From: Lachnospiraceae bacterium
GTDB lineage: Bacteria; Bacillota; Clostridia; Lachnospirales; Lachnospiraceae
Assembly (NCBI GenBank): GCA_009911505.1
Contig: QXXL01000068.1
Coordinates: 1 to 36,464, forward strand
Direction of reading: 5' to 3'
Length of the DNA: 36,464 nucleotides
The notes beneath the pieces are model-generated. The model did not search any database. It was not told where the DNA came from and saw nothing but the letters and a program-made list of their open reading frames with translations. The position numbers were made by a program, and so were the translations under genes. Of this stretch, positions 23,727 through 32,776 are shown one piece after another (position 1 is the stretch's first letter; every line of letters begins with the position of its first letter).

Positions 23727-24794
23727 ATGTATGTGGAAATGAAGCATATCAATAAGAATTTTGAGGATTATGAAGCGGCGAAGGACATTAATTTTGGCAT
23801 TGAAAAAGGCAAATTAGTCGCATTGCTTGGTCCGAGTGGAAGCGGGAAGACGACGATTCTGCGTATGATTGCAGGGCTTGAGACGCAGGACAGCGGGGAT
23901 TTGGTGATCGAGGGGAAGGTGGTCAACGATATCCCGGCTGGGAAGCGCGGGATTGGGTTTGTGTTCCAGAATTACGCGCTGTTTAGGTATATGACAGTGC
24001 AGCAGAATATTGCATTTGGGCTGGAGGTACTAAAAAGGCCAAAACAGGAAATTGCGGCGCGCGTGGAGGAGCTGATACGCCTGGTGGGGTTAGAAGGGAT
24101 GGAAAAACGCTATCCGGATCAGCTCTCCGGCGGGCAGCGGCAGAGGGTAGCGTTTGCAAGGGCATTGGCGCCCAATCCGCAGCTGCTTTTGCTGGACGAG
24201 CCGTTTGCGGCGATTGACGCGAAGGTACGCAAAGAACTGAGGGCGTGGTTAAAACAGATGATTGCAAAGGTGGGCATAACGAGCATTTTTGTAACGCATG
24301 ACCAGGATGAGGCCGTAGAAGTGGCGGATGAAATTATTATCATCAATGAGGGCAGGATTGAACAGATGGGGACGCCGATTGAAATTTATAAAAGGCCCAG
24401 GACCTCGTTTGTTTCGCAGTTTATCGGAACATCCGTGGTTTTGGACCATTTTGGCGGGTTCGGCGGGTTTGAAGGGCTCAAAGAAGGCTGCCAGGTGATT
24501 ATCCGGCCTGAATTTGTAGAGTGCTTTAAGAGCGACAATCAAAAATTTAAGAGCCTGATGCCGTTTTCTGAAGAAGGTGAAATCACGGGGATTGCATTCC
24601 GGGGGAGTTATCTGGAGCTGACGCTTTTGGTGAACGGCGTATACCTGACGGCAAACCGTTCGTTGGAGCGGCGTCCGGTAGCGGTTGGGGAGCATATGCG
24701 CGTACTGCTTTACAGGGTATATCTGTTAGAAGAAGGGGATGCGCATTTATATAAAAACAAGCTTTTGGCAGGAGTAGATGTAGAAGGACTGTAA
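23727..24794 (+). CDS. cysA: Sulfate ABC transporter ATPase CysA
   Basis: A 355-aa ATPase that powers CysTW. Walker A is GPSGSGKT (35-42), the Q-loop FQNYALFRYMTV is characteristic of sulfate/molybdate ATPases, the signature is LSGGQRQR (133-140), Walker B LLLLDEP (153-159) and the switch His lies in FVTHDQDEA. Residues 240-355 form a TOBE-like regulatory domain, as usual for CysA. It completes the transport operon and is followed after 58 bases by glutamate-cysteine ligase, with no terminator seen between them. Confidence 0.95.
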   Translation: MYVEMKHINKNFEDYEAAKDINFGIEKGKLVALLGPSGSGKTTILRMIAGLETQDSGDLVIEGKVVNDIPAGKRGIGFVFQNYALFRYMTVQQNIAFGLEVLKRPKQEIAARVEELIRLVGLEGMEKRYPDQLSGGQRQRVAFARALAPNPQLLLLDEPFAAIDAKVRKELRAWLKQMIAKVGITSIFVTHDQDEAVEVADEIIIINEGRIEQMGTPIEIYKRPRTSFVSQFIGTSVVLDHFGGFGGFEGLKEGCQVIIRPEFVECFKSDNQKFKSLMPFSEEGEITGIAFRGSYLELTLLVNGVYLTANRSLERRPVAVGEHMRVLLYRVYLLEEGDAHLYKNKLLAGVDVEGL

Positions 24795-24852
24795 ATTTGG
24801 GCGAGTAGCAATCTGTTCTTTGGACAAAATAAAATGGAAGGGAGTGCATGAT

Positions 24853-26208
24853 ATGCTTCATACAGAAAACGAAAATGTCCGTTCCCGGCTTTTAAAGGGG
24901 CATTTTGGCATCGAAAAGGAAAGCCTGCGGATTGGCGGGGACGGCTATCTGGCGCATACGAAGCATCCTTTTCCAAAAGATCCCCATATTGTCCGCGACT
25001 TTTCCGAAAACCAGACGGAGATTAATACTCCGGTGGCGGGGACAGCTCAGGAGGCTGTGGAGATGCTGGGGCTTTATTACCGCAAGCTGCAGGCGGGGCT
25101 AAAGGGGCTTTGTAATCGTGAATATCTCTGGCCATTTTCAAGCCCTCCGTTTATCCGCAATGAAGAAGATATCCCGATTGCCCGGTTTTATGGCGCACAG
25201 GCGGCAAAGACGGGGTACCGGGAATACCTCTCGGACAGGTATGGCAGGTATAAGATGACATTTTCCGGCATCCACGTGAATTATTCCTTTGATGAAGAGC
25301 TTCTGCTGGCTGATTTTGCAGTGTCCGGGGGGCGGGATTTTATGGAGTATAAAAACCAGCTTTATGTTGTTTTGGCGGAGCAGGCAGCCGTTTACGGATG
25401 GCTTTTGGTGGCGGCGACTGCGGCAAGCCCGCTGTTAGACAGTTCTTTTGTAGAAAAAAAGCAGTATGGTGAGGATACGTTTACCGGGCTTTCTTCTATC
25501 CGGTGCAGTGAACTGGGGTATTGGAACTACTTTGCGCCGATTTTGGATTATACGGATATCAGGCGTTATGCAGACAGCATCAAGCAGTTTGTGGACGATG
25601 GGCTGCTGCGTACGCCCGCAGAGCTTTATTATCCGATCCGGCTAAAGCCTGCGGGGGAGAACAGCTTATTGGCGCTTCGGGAAAAGGGTGTGGATCATAT
25701 TGAGCTGCGGATGTTTGACCTCAACCCGTTTGCGTTTTCCGGGGTGGATGTCAGGGATGTGAAGTTTGCACAGTTTTTTCTGGTGTGGCTTTTATGCAGG
25801 GGGAGGCAGGAATTTCCAAAATATGCGCAGGTACAGGCAGTGCAGAATTTTAAAAATGCGGCGCATTACGATTTGAAAACGGTGAAAATTGTAATGCCGG
25901 ATGGGACGGTCTGCCCGGTGGTTGATGCGGCGCTTTGCGTACTTAGGGAGATGCAGGAATTTTACCAGGGATTTCCGGAAGAAGTGCGCCGTATTTTGGA
26001 GTTTGAGACAGAGAAGTTTACCAATCAGGAAAAACGGTATGCTTACCGGGTGCGAAAGGAGTTTGGCGGCGGGTTTGTCGAGAAGGGGCTGGCGCTTGCG
26101 AAGCAGAGGCAGGAGGAAGCGACAGTGGTACTGCAAGAGGGAAATTGTGAAAAAAGTGTGAATTTTGTGGTGGCGGGATGGAAATGTACCGATATAAATA
26201 AAAGTTAG
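24853..26208 (+). CDS. gshA: Glutamate-cysteine ligase
   Basis: A 451-aa enzyme joining L-glutamate and L-cysteine with ATP to form gamma-glutamylcysteine, the first step of glutathione synthesis. GshA-family features are FGIEKESLRI near the start, RDFSENQTEINTPV (acidic metal/substrate ligands), GIHVNYSF and LRMFDLNPF. Length fits the single-domain enzyme; the ATP-grasp domain that makes a bifunctional GshF is absent. The ATG at 24853 has GGGAG eight bases upstream; an earlier in-frame ATG at 24820 has none. It probably shares the transcript of the sulfate importer, linking sulfur uptake to thiol synthesis. No glutathione synthetase gene lies nearby, so the product may be gamma-glutamylcysteine itself. 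Confidence 0.9.
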   Translation: MLHTENENVRSRLLKGHFGIEKESLRIGGDGYLAHTKHPFPKDPHIVRDFSENQTEINTPVAGTAQEAVEMLGLYYRKLQAGLKGLCNREYLWPFSSPPFIRNEEDIPIARFYGAQAAKTGYREYLSDRYGRYKMTFSGIHVNYSFDEELLLADFAVSGGRDFMEYKNQLYVVLAEQAAVYGWLLVAATAASPLLDSSFVEKKQYGEDTFTGLSSIRCSELGYWNYFAPILDYTDIRRYADSIKQFVDDGLLRTPAELYYPIRLKPAGENSLLALREKGVDHIELRMFDLNPFAFSGVDVRDVKFAQFFLVWLLCRGRQEFPKYAQVQAVQNFKNAAHYDLKTVKIVMPDGTVCPVVDAALCVLREMQEFYQGFPEEVRRILEFETEKFTNQEKRYAYRVRKEFGGGFVEKGLALAKQRQEEATVVLQEGNCEKSVNFVVAGWKCTDINKS

Positions 26209-26320
26209 CTATGGATAGCGTCTGGACTCAAAGGATTGATGAAGGTTCCTTTTGGTGTAGGCGCTGTTTTTTTGTTTTAGAGTATTTTTCAAAGACACTT
26301 ATTCACAAGGAGGAAGGATC

Positions 26321-29300
26321 ATGGAGAAAATGAGGAAATGGAAAATGCTGCTGGTTTTATCTTGTTTTACGGTTATGCTGTTTTTGCCGCATGGCGGAAG
26401 GGTAAGGGCAGACGGATTCCCGGTTATGGGGGGATGCGGGGCGAACCTGACTTATATGATAAGCAGTAATGGAGTCCTTACGATTACCGGGGAAGGGGAT
26501 ATGACGAATTTTACAGATGCGGGGAGCGTGCCGTGGTTTCAGTACCGTACGTTTATTTCGTCGGTGGTGTTTGACGGTAATGTGACAAGCATCGGTGCAT
26601 ATGCGTTTAATTACTGTACCGGGTTAGGCCAGATTACGCTGCCAGAGACTGTGAAAGGGATTGGGGCGTCTGCATTTGCCGGGTGCAGCAGCCTTACGGA
26701 GTTTCGGGTTCCGCCGAAGGTGACGGGGATTGGAGCGTCTGCGTTTGCCGGATGCAGCAGCCTTTCGCAGATTACGCTGCCGGATGGGCTTATTAGTATC
26801 GGCGCCAATGCGTTTAATGGGTGCAGGAATTTAGGGAGTATTGTGGTTCCAGAGAGTGTGACGAGTATCGGGAAGGGCGCGTTTGACAATTCCGGCATTG
26901 ACGATTCAAATATTGCGTTTTTGCGGGGAAGCTGTGGGGAGAATGTGAAATGGGAGCTGCTTGGGGGCAGGAAGCTTAGAATTTATGGGAGCGGTGCGAT
27001 GGCGGATTATGCGTCGGGCGCCGCGCCGTGGTATGCAAATGCTGCGGAGATTACAGAGCTTGTGATAGCAGACGGTGTAACAGAGATTGGGGATTATACA
27101 TTCCGGGGGTGTACCGCAATCCGGACGGCATCCCTGCCGGGTGGGATCCGTCGGATTGGGAAGTCAGCGTTTGAAGGATGTACAGGGCTTTTGGCGTTTT
27201 CCTTTGGTACATCGCTTGCACAAATTGCGGATCGTGCGTTTTTCCAGTCTGGGCTTACTGCAGTAGAGTTTTTGGGAAACGGCAAAGTATCGGTGGGAGA
27301 TGCTGCGTTTTCAGAGTGTGTATCATTAAAGCGCGTGGGCTTTGCACAGGGTGTTTTTGAGCTTGGTAAAAATTTATTTTCGGGCTGTACGAAGCTGGAG
27401 ACGGTTTCGATAGAAGCTTCTGTCAAACAGATGGGCAGCCATATGTTTTCGGGCTGTACAGCTTTGACGTCTGTTTCGCTTGGGGCAGGCGTGGAATCCC
27501 TTGGGGCAAATATGTTTGAAGGCTGTACGGCTTTGCCCGCGGCGGTATTCCCGGAGGGTGTAGAGGAACTGCCGGATCATATGTTTTCGGGGTGTACCAA
27601 GATAGCGCGGGCAGAGCTGCCGGATACAGTTACCGGGATTGGCGCCAATGTATTTGCCGGGTGCAGCGGGCTTAAGGAGGTTGTATTTTCGGAAAATACA
27701 GAAACGATTGGTACACTGGCATTTAAAAACTGTACGGGCTTAAAGGAAATCGTGATCCCAGAATCAGTCAAAAGCTTTGAGATCGGCGCATTTAGCGGGT
27801 GCAGCGGTTTATTGCGCATAACGCTTCCGTTTGTAGGAGCCAGCAGGGAGCATGAAAAGGCTTCGGCGGAGACGCTGTTTGGTTATATTTTTGGGTCGAC
27901 GGCATACGAAGGGGGAACGGTTGCATCGCAGCATTTTTCCGACAAAGGATATTGTGGGTATATTTTGCCGGATTCGCTTACAGAAGTGACAGTGACAGGT
28001 GGGGCGCTGCTTGACGGTGCGTTTGACCACTGTGCGGGGCTTAAGAAGGTTACGCTTACAGAAGAGGTTAACCAGATGGGCAGCGGGGTATTTGGCGACT
28101 GTACTGGACTTACGGAAGTGAATTTACCAGGGACACTTACGGCCCTTTCCCCTAATACGTTCCGCGGCTGCGTTAAATTGGCTGAAATTGCCATTCCAGA
28201 CAGCGTAACGTCCATCGGTGTCAACGCATTTTCGGGCTGCGTGCTGTTAAGCGACATTCAGCTGCCGGAGGGGCTGCTAAGCATCGGGGCAGGCGCGTTT
28301 AAAGGATGTGCAGGCCTTGAGGACATTACATTCCCAGAACAGATTACGGGGATTGAAAACGAAGCGTTTGCCGGATGCACCAAGCTTACCGCGGTCGAAC
28401 TGCCAGATCGGATTGTGACAGTGGGGAAAGAGACGTTTGCCGGGTGTACGGGCATTTTACGCGTGGCGCTTCCAGCGACAATGACAGAAATAGGGATCGG
28501 TGCATTTAAGGATTGTACTAAGATTACGTCAGTTACAGTGCCGGGTAAGATTACAGCAGTTGCCGAAAGCCTGTTTTCGGGCTGTAAGGCGTTGAAAACC
28601 GTAACGTTTTCAGGCGGTGTGGAAACGATTGGGAAAGGTGCGTTTTCGGGCTGCGTGCTGTTGGAAAGGGTGACGCTGCCCGATACAGTTACGGCGGTAG
28701 GCGATGAAGCATTTTCAGGGTGTGCCGCCCTTTCGGCTATTGCCCTGCCGGATGGGATAGAGTCTATTGGCGCAGGCGCCTTTAAAGGTTGTATTGGAAT
28801 TACGGAAATTACGGTCCCAAATGGGGCGGCTACTATTGGAAGCGGCGCCTTTTCGGGCTGCAGCGGGCTATTGCGTATGAAGCTGCCCTTTGTGGGCGGA
28901 TCGTCTTCTGCAGCAGCAGCTTCTAACAACACGCTGTTTGGGTATATTTTTGGTACGGAGGCCTACAAGGGCGGTACGGCGGTACGGCAGTACTCTTCGG
29001 CGGGTACGGTAACGGCATATTATATCCCAGATTCTCTGGTAAAGGTTGAAATTACAGGGGGCAAACTGTTTTACGGCGCCTTTTACGGCTGTAAAAACAT
29101 AAAAGAAATTGTGCTGCCGGACAGTGGGCTGACGGAGCTTGCGGAATGTGCATTTTATGGCTGTACGGGTTTGACGGAGGTATCTGTCCCAGACAGCGTA
29201 ACTTTAGTTGGCGCAAAAGCCTTTTACGGGTGCACCGGGCTTTTAAGGGCAGAGCTTCCGGCTGCGGTAACGCGTATCGGGGCATATGCATTCCACGGGT

Positions 29301-32300
29301 GCACCGGGCTGACAGGGGTTTTGCTTGGCGACGGCCTGCTTGAAATCGGGGCAAATGCATTTATGAACTGCAGCAGCTTAAAGGAAATCAGTGTTCCAAG
29401 GACTGTAACAACGATCCAGGCTGCGGCATTTAGCGGCTGCAGCGCTTTAGAGAGTATAACACTCCCGTTTTTGGGGTTAAAGGCTGACTTGCCCGCAGCC
29501 AGCGCACAGACACTTTTTGGGTATATATTCGGTACGGCGGCTTTTTCGGATGCAACTGCAACCAAGCAGTATTTTTCTAACAGCTCAGCTACCTATTATA
29601 TTCCGAACTCATTGAAAAATGTAACGATTACTGGGGGCAAGGTGCTGTACGGCTCATTTTATAACTGCAGCCGTTTAGAAAATATCACACTGCCGGAAGG
29701 CCTTACGGAAATCGGTAATTATGCGTTTCGGGGGTGCCAGGGCTTAACGCGCCTTACGATTCCCGAAAGTGTAACGTCCATCGGGGGCTATTCGTTTATG
29801 GAATGTAAAAACCTCTCTAACATTACGGTGCCAGGCGGGTTGCAAAGCATTGGGACATACGCGTTCCGCGGCTGTGCTAAATTAACTGGCTTTACAGTTC
29901 CGGCAAGCGTTTCTAAAATTGAACCGTATGCATTTAGCGGGTGTACTTCCTTAAGTAGCCTTACCATTTCGGAGGGTGTCTCTGTAATCGGTACATATGC
30001 GTTTCAGGACTGTACAGGCCTTGTGAACATAACGCTTCCTGACTCTGTGACAGAAATCAACATTGCGGCATTCTCCGGCTGCAGTGGGCTAGAGCGTATT
30101 TCCCTGCCGTTTGCAGGATTCAACAGGAACCAAACGCAGGCCAGTGCACGGACTTTGTTCGGCTTTTTGTTTGGCGGGACACAGTATACGGGCAGTACGG
30201 CAGCCAGACAGTATTATTCAACCAGCAGCGTCACCTACTATATCCCGAATGCATTAAAATATGTAGAAATCAGGGGAGGAAAACTGCATTACGGTACATT
30301 TTCCGGCTGTAGCCGCATAACCAGCATTGTACTGCCCCAAAACTTAGAGCAGGTGGGCGGTAAGGCATTTAGTGGCTGCAGTGCGTTAGAGGAAGTTACA
30401 TTTCGTGGCACAGCGCCCTCGTCCATTGCGTCTGATGCGTTTACGGGCGTAAAAGCTTCGATATTTTATCCGGTAACGGATCCTTCCTGGGCGGAGTATG
30501 TCGGCAAGCAATTTGGCGGGACGCTTCTGTGGGAGGCACATACGCATACCTACCAGCAGGAGGTAAAAGCGCCAACCTGTACAGAGCCGGGCTATACTAC
30601 ATATAAATGCCTTTATTGTGAAAAGTCGTATGTGGTGGATGATTCCCCGGCGCTTGGGCACGACGAAATGGAGGATGCAGCCGTTAACGCGACCTGTACA
30701 ACAGAAGGCAAGACAAAAGGGGCGCATTGTGCGCGCTGCGGCCTTGTAATTACGAGACAGGAAACCATTCCTGCTACCGGGCACCGTTTTGAGGATTATG
30801 TGTCCAACCAGGATGCGACCTATGAAGAGGACGGTACTAAGACGGCAGGCTGCGGCAATGGCTGCGGCCAAAAGGAAACGGTGCGGGATACCGGGAGCAT
30901 GCTAAAAGACCAAAAAAGCCCGGAAATTGAGGTTACAATGGGCACAAGCCGCTGGGATGGGCTGGTTAGTTCGCCGGAATTTGAGCTGTGCTTTCAGGCG
31001 GCGCAAACTGTAACTGTTACAGCGCGGGACGATGAATTATTGTTGGATGGCAGCACAGTAAACCGCCTGGATAACGTATATTATTACATTTCTGACCGGG
31101 CATTGACACAATCCCAGCTCAACAGAGTATCCTGGGTAGAGTACAAAACGGCGCTGAACCTAAATCCAGACGGCAGGTTTATCGTCTATGTAAAAGCGGC
31201 TGACCGATCGGGCAATCTTTCTTATGCATCCACAGACGGCATTTTAGTAGACGGTACGCCGCCAGAGCTGGAGGGGATTACTGACGGGGCATTTTACTGT
31301 GGGAGGGCAGAATTTAGAGTAACGGATTTCTCACTTTTGTCTGTAACTGACAACGGGACGGCAATTACGCCGTCAGCAAACAGGTATAGCATTGCCGGGG
31401 ATGGGCAGCAGCACACGGTCGTTGCGCAAGATGCGTGCGGCAACCGTGTATCTGTTACCATTACTGTACAGGAGGGGCATACCTGGTCCTCACAGCCGCA
31501 GGTAACGGCTCCGACCTGTACCGGGCAAGGGTATACGGCATATAGCTGCCTGTACTGCGGACAAACAAATGTAACGGATTATGTTCCGGCATTGGGGCAC
31601 GATGAAGTAGCGGGGGAAGCTATTCCTGCGACATGTACAGAGAGTGGCAGGACGGCAGGGTCAGATTGTGCGCGCTGCGGCGCGGTTATTACACCTCAGG
31701 AGGTTATCCCTGCCAAAGGCCACCGTTTTACGGATTATGTATCTAACCAGGATGCAACCTATGAGACAGACGGCACCAAAACAGCGGACTGCGGCAATGG
31801 CTGCGGTCAAAAAGATACGCGGCGGGATACCGGAAGTAAACTAATAGATCGAAAAAGCCCGGAAATAGAGGTTACAATGGGGACGGAGCGCTGGACGGAA
31901 GTAGTTACCCCGCCAGCCTTTGAGCTATGCTTTAAGACGGCGCAGTCTGTCGCTGTTACGGCAAGCGACGAGGAAGAGCTGTTAGACGGCAGCACGGTAG
32001 ACCGGCTGGATCAGGTGTATTATTACATTTCGGATCGGGCCTTAACACAAGCCCAGCTTCGTAATGTTTCCTGGAAAGAGTATGAAACAGAGCTGCGTTT
32101 AGAGCCTGACGGCAAGTTTTTGGTTTATGTAAAAGCGGCTGACCGTTCGGGCAACCTGTCATATGCATCCACGGACGGCATTCTGCTTGACGGTACGCCG
32201 CCTATATTGGAGGGAATTGAAAACGGAGCAGGGTATTGCGGGAAGGTGGAATTTACAGTCGCGGATTTTTCAGCCGTATCTGTTACGGATAACGGGGAAA

Positions 32301-32776
32301 CAATGACGCCGTCTGCAGGCAGGTATACAATAACAGGAGACGGGCAGCGGCATACAGTAGCTGTGGAGGACGCATGCGGCAATACCACATCCGTTGATGT
32401 AACGGTAGGTGCAGGCCATACCTGGCTTGTCCCGGTATTTGCCTGGGGGAAAGACAACCAGAGCTGTACCGCGTCTTATACCTGTAAATTTAACCGGGAT
32501 CATACGCAAAAGGTCAATTGCACTGTGGAAAAAGAAACGACGGATGCAGGCTGCGTAACACAGGGGCAGGAGATATTTACCGCAACAGCTGAATTGGATG
32601 GCGAAGTAAAAACCAATACCAGGACGGTAGCAACAGAACCACTCGGGCATGATTACGAGGTTGTTTTCCAGTGGAGCCAGGACAGCCTGTCTGCTACGGC
32701 GGCAATGACTTGTAAGCGCCAGGGCTGCGGGGAGGATACGCCAGGCCATACGCTGAACCGCAGGAGTGTACCGTAG
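26321..32776 (+). CDS. Giant BspA-like leucine-rich-repeat surface protein, N-terminal part (frameshifted)
   Basis: A 2151-codon frame encoding a secreted surface protein. A signal peptide covers about residues 1-31. An NLTY-type cap (GGCGANLTY...LTITGEGDM) occurs at 37-60 and again near 202. Residues 80-1370 are dozens of BspA-type LRR_5 repeats of pattern VTSIGAYAFxxCTxLxxITLP, interrupted by four copies of an inserted module. From about 1407 come two near-identical 313-residue units (939-bp period), each with an HxCxxPGYxxYxCLYC domain and an Ig-like HYR-type domain. The frame then stops abruptly at 32776, while the matching sequence continues in another frame to 33639; one lost base near 32755 explains this. 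AAGGAGG precedes the start. BspA proteins mediate adhesion to host matrix or other cells. Confidence 0.88.
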   Translation: MEKMRKWKMLLVLSCFTVMLFLPHGGRVRADGFPVMGGCGANLTYMISSNGVLTITGEGDMTNFTDAGSVPWFQYRTFISSVVFDGNVTSIGAYAFNYCTGLGQITLPETVKGIGASAFAGCSSLTEFRVPPKVTGIGASAFAGCSSLSQITLPDGLISIGANAFNGCRNLGSIVVPESVTSIGKGAFDNSGIDDSNIAFLRGSCGENVKWELLGGRKLRIYGSGAMADYASGAAPWYANAAEITELVIADGVTEIGDYTFRGCTAIRTASLPGGIRRIGKSAFEGCTGLLAFSFGTSLAQIADRAFFQSGLTAVEFLGNGKVSVGDAAFSECVSLKRVGFAQGVFELGKNLFSGCTKLETVSIEASVKQMGSHMFSGCTALTSVSLGAGVESLGANMFEGCTALPAAVFPEGVEELPDHMFSGCTKIARAELPDTVTGIGANVFAGCSGLKEVVFSENTETIGTLAFKNCTGLKEIVIPESVKSFEIGAFSGCSGLLRITLPFVGASREHEKASAETLFGYIFGSTAYEGGTVASQHFSDKGYCGYILPDSLTEVTVTGGALLDGAFDHCAGLKKVTLTEEVNQMGSGVFGDCTGLTEVNLPGTLTALSPNTFRGCVKLAEIAIPDSVTSIGVNAFSGCVLLSDIQLPEGLLSIGAGAFKGCAGLEDITFPEQITGIENEAFAGCTKLTAVELPDRIVTVGKETFAGCTGILRVALPATMTEIGIGAFKDCTKITSVTVPGKITAVAESLFSGCKALKTVTFSGGVETIGKGAFSGCVLLERVTLPDTVTAVGDEAFSGCAALSAIALPDGIESIGAGAFKGCIGITEITVPNGAATIGSGAFSGCSGLLRMKLPFVGGSSSAAAASNNTLFGYIFGTEAYKGGTAVRQYSSAGTVTAYYIPDSLVKVEITGGKLFYGAFYGCKNIKEIVLPDSGLTELAECAFYGCTGLTEVSVPDSVTLVGAKAFYGCTGLLRAELPAAVTRIGAYAFHGCTGLTGVLLGDGLLEIGANAFMNCSSLKEISVPRTVTTIQAAAFSGCSALESITLPFLGLKADLPAASAQTLFGYIFGTAAFSDATATKQYFSNSSATYYIPNSLKNVTITGGKVLYGSFYNCSRLENITLPEGLTEIGNYAFRGCQGLTRLTIPESVTSIGGYSFMECKNLSNITVPGGLQSIGTYAFRGCAKLTGFTVPASVSKIEPYAFSGCTSLSSLTISEGVSVIGTYAFQDCTGLVNITLPDSVTEINIAAFSGCSGLERISLPFAGFNRNQTQASARTLFGFLFGGTQYTGSTAARQYYSTSSVTYYIPNALKYVEIRGGKLHYGTFSGCSRITSIVLPQNLEQVGGKAFSGCSALEEVTFRGTAPSSIASDAFTGVKASIFYPVTDPSWAEYVGKQFGGTLLWEAHTHTYQQEVKAPTCTEPGYTTYKCLYCEKSYVVDDSPALGHDEMEDAAVNATCTTEGKTKGAHCARCGLVITRQETIPATGHRFEDYVSNQDATYEEDGTKTAGCGNGCGQKETVRDTGSMLKDQKSPEIEVTMGTSRWDGLVSSPEFELCFQAAQTVTVTARDDELLLDGSTVNRLDNVYYYISDRALTQSQLNRVSWVEYKTALNLNPDGRFIVYVKAADRSGNLSYASTDGILVDGTPPELEGITDGAFYCGRAEFRVTDFSLLSVTDNGTAITPSANRYSIAGDGQQHTVVAQDACGNRVSVTITVQEGHTWSSQPQVTAPTCTGQGYTAYSCLYCGQTNVTDYVPALGHDEVAGEAIPATCTESGRTAGSDCARCGAVITPQEVIPAKGHRFTDYVSNQDATYETDGTKTADCGNGCGQKDTRRDTGSKLIDRKSPEIEVTMGTERWTEVVTPPAFELCFKTAQSVAVTASDEEELLDGSTVDRLDQVYYYISDRALTQAQLRNVSWKEYETELRLEPDGKFLVYVKAADRSGNLSYASTDGILLDGTPPILEGIENGAGYCGKVEFTVADFSAVSVTDNGETMTPSAGRYTITGDGQRHTVAVEDACGNTTSVDVTVGAGHTWLVPVFAWGKDNQSCTASYTCKFNRDHTQKVNCTVEKETTDAGCVTQGQEIFTATAELDGEVKTNTRTVATEPLGHDYEVVFQWSQDSLSATAAMTCKRQGCGEDTPGHTLNRRSVP
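27824..30310 (+). repeat. Four copies of a 69-70-residue module inserted in the LRR array
   Basis: Copies lie at 27824-28033, 28883-29092, 29462-29668 and 30104-30310. Each begins LPF.G, contains TLFGYIFG (or TLFGFLFG), a QY/QHFS segment, YYIP(D/N)(S/A)L and GGKL.YG.F..C, and is followed by more LRR units. They divide the LRR array into five blocks of unequal length. Confidence 0.85.
30551..32428 (+). repeat. Two tandem 939-bp units in the surface-protein gene
   Basis: Conserved positions are exactly 939 bp (313 codons) apart: the Cys codon of APTC at 30578 and 31517, and the Val codon of VSNQDATYE at 30800 and 31739. The protein copies are nearly identical over long stretches (for example YVKAADRSGNLSYASTDGI), whereas their codons differ at many third positions, so they are old copies kept under selection rather than a recent duplication. 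Confidence 0.85.

Noticed and set aside
26229..26255. AAAGGA/TCCTTT hairpin after gshA as a terminator
   Set aside because: Short AT-rich stem with an 11-base loop and no proper T-run.
26284..26300. TTTTTCAAAGACAC as another copy of the dispersed repeat
   Set aside because: Matches only about ten bases and lacks the GCTCTRG part.
26611..29565. Long reverse-strand open frames across the LRR gene
   Set aside because: They are mirror artefacts of the repetitive coding sequence, lack ribosome sites and have low-complexity proline/alanine text.
27000..30310. Regular repeats in the LRR gene as a CRISPR array
   Set aside because: Repeats are imperfect, codon-phased and continuous in protein; no constant repeat with unique spacers.
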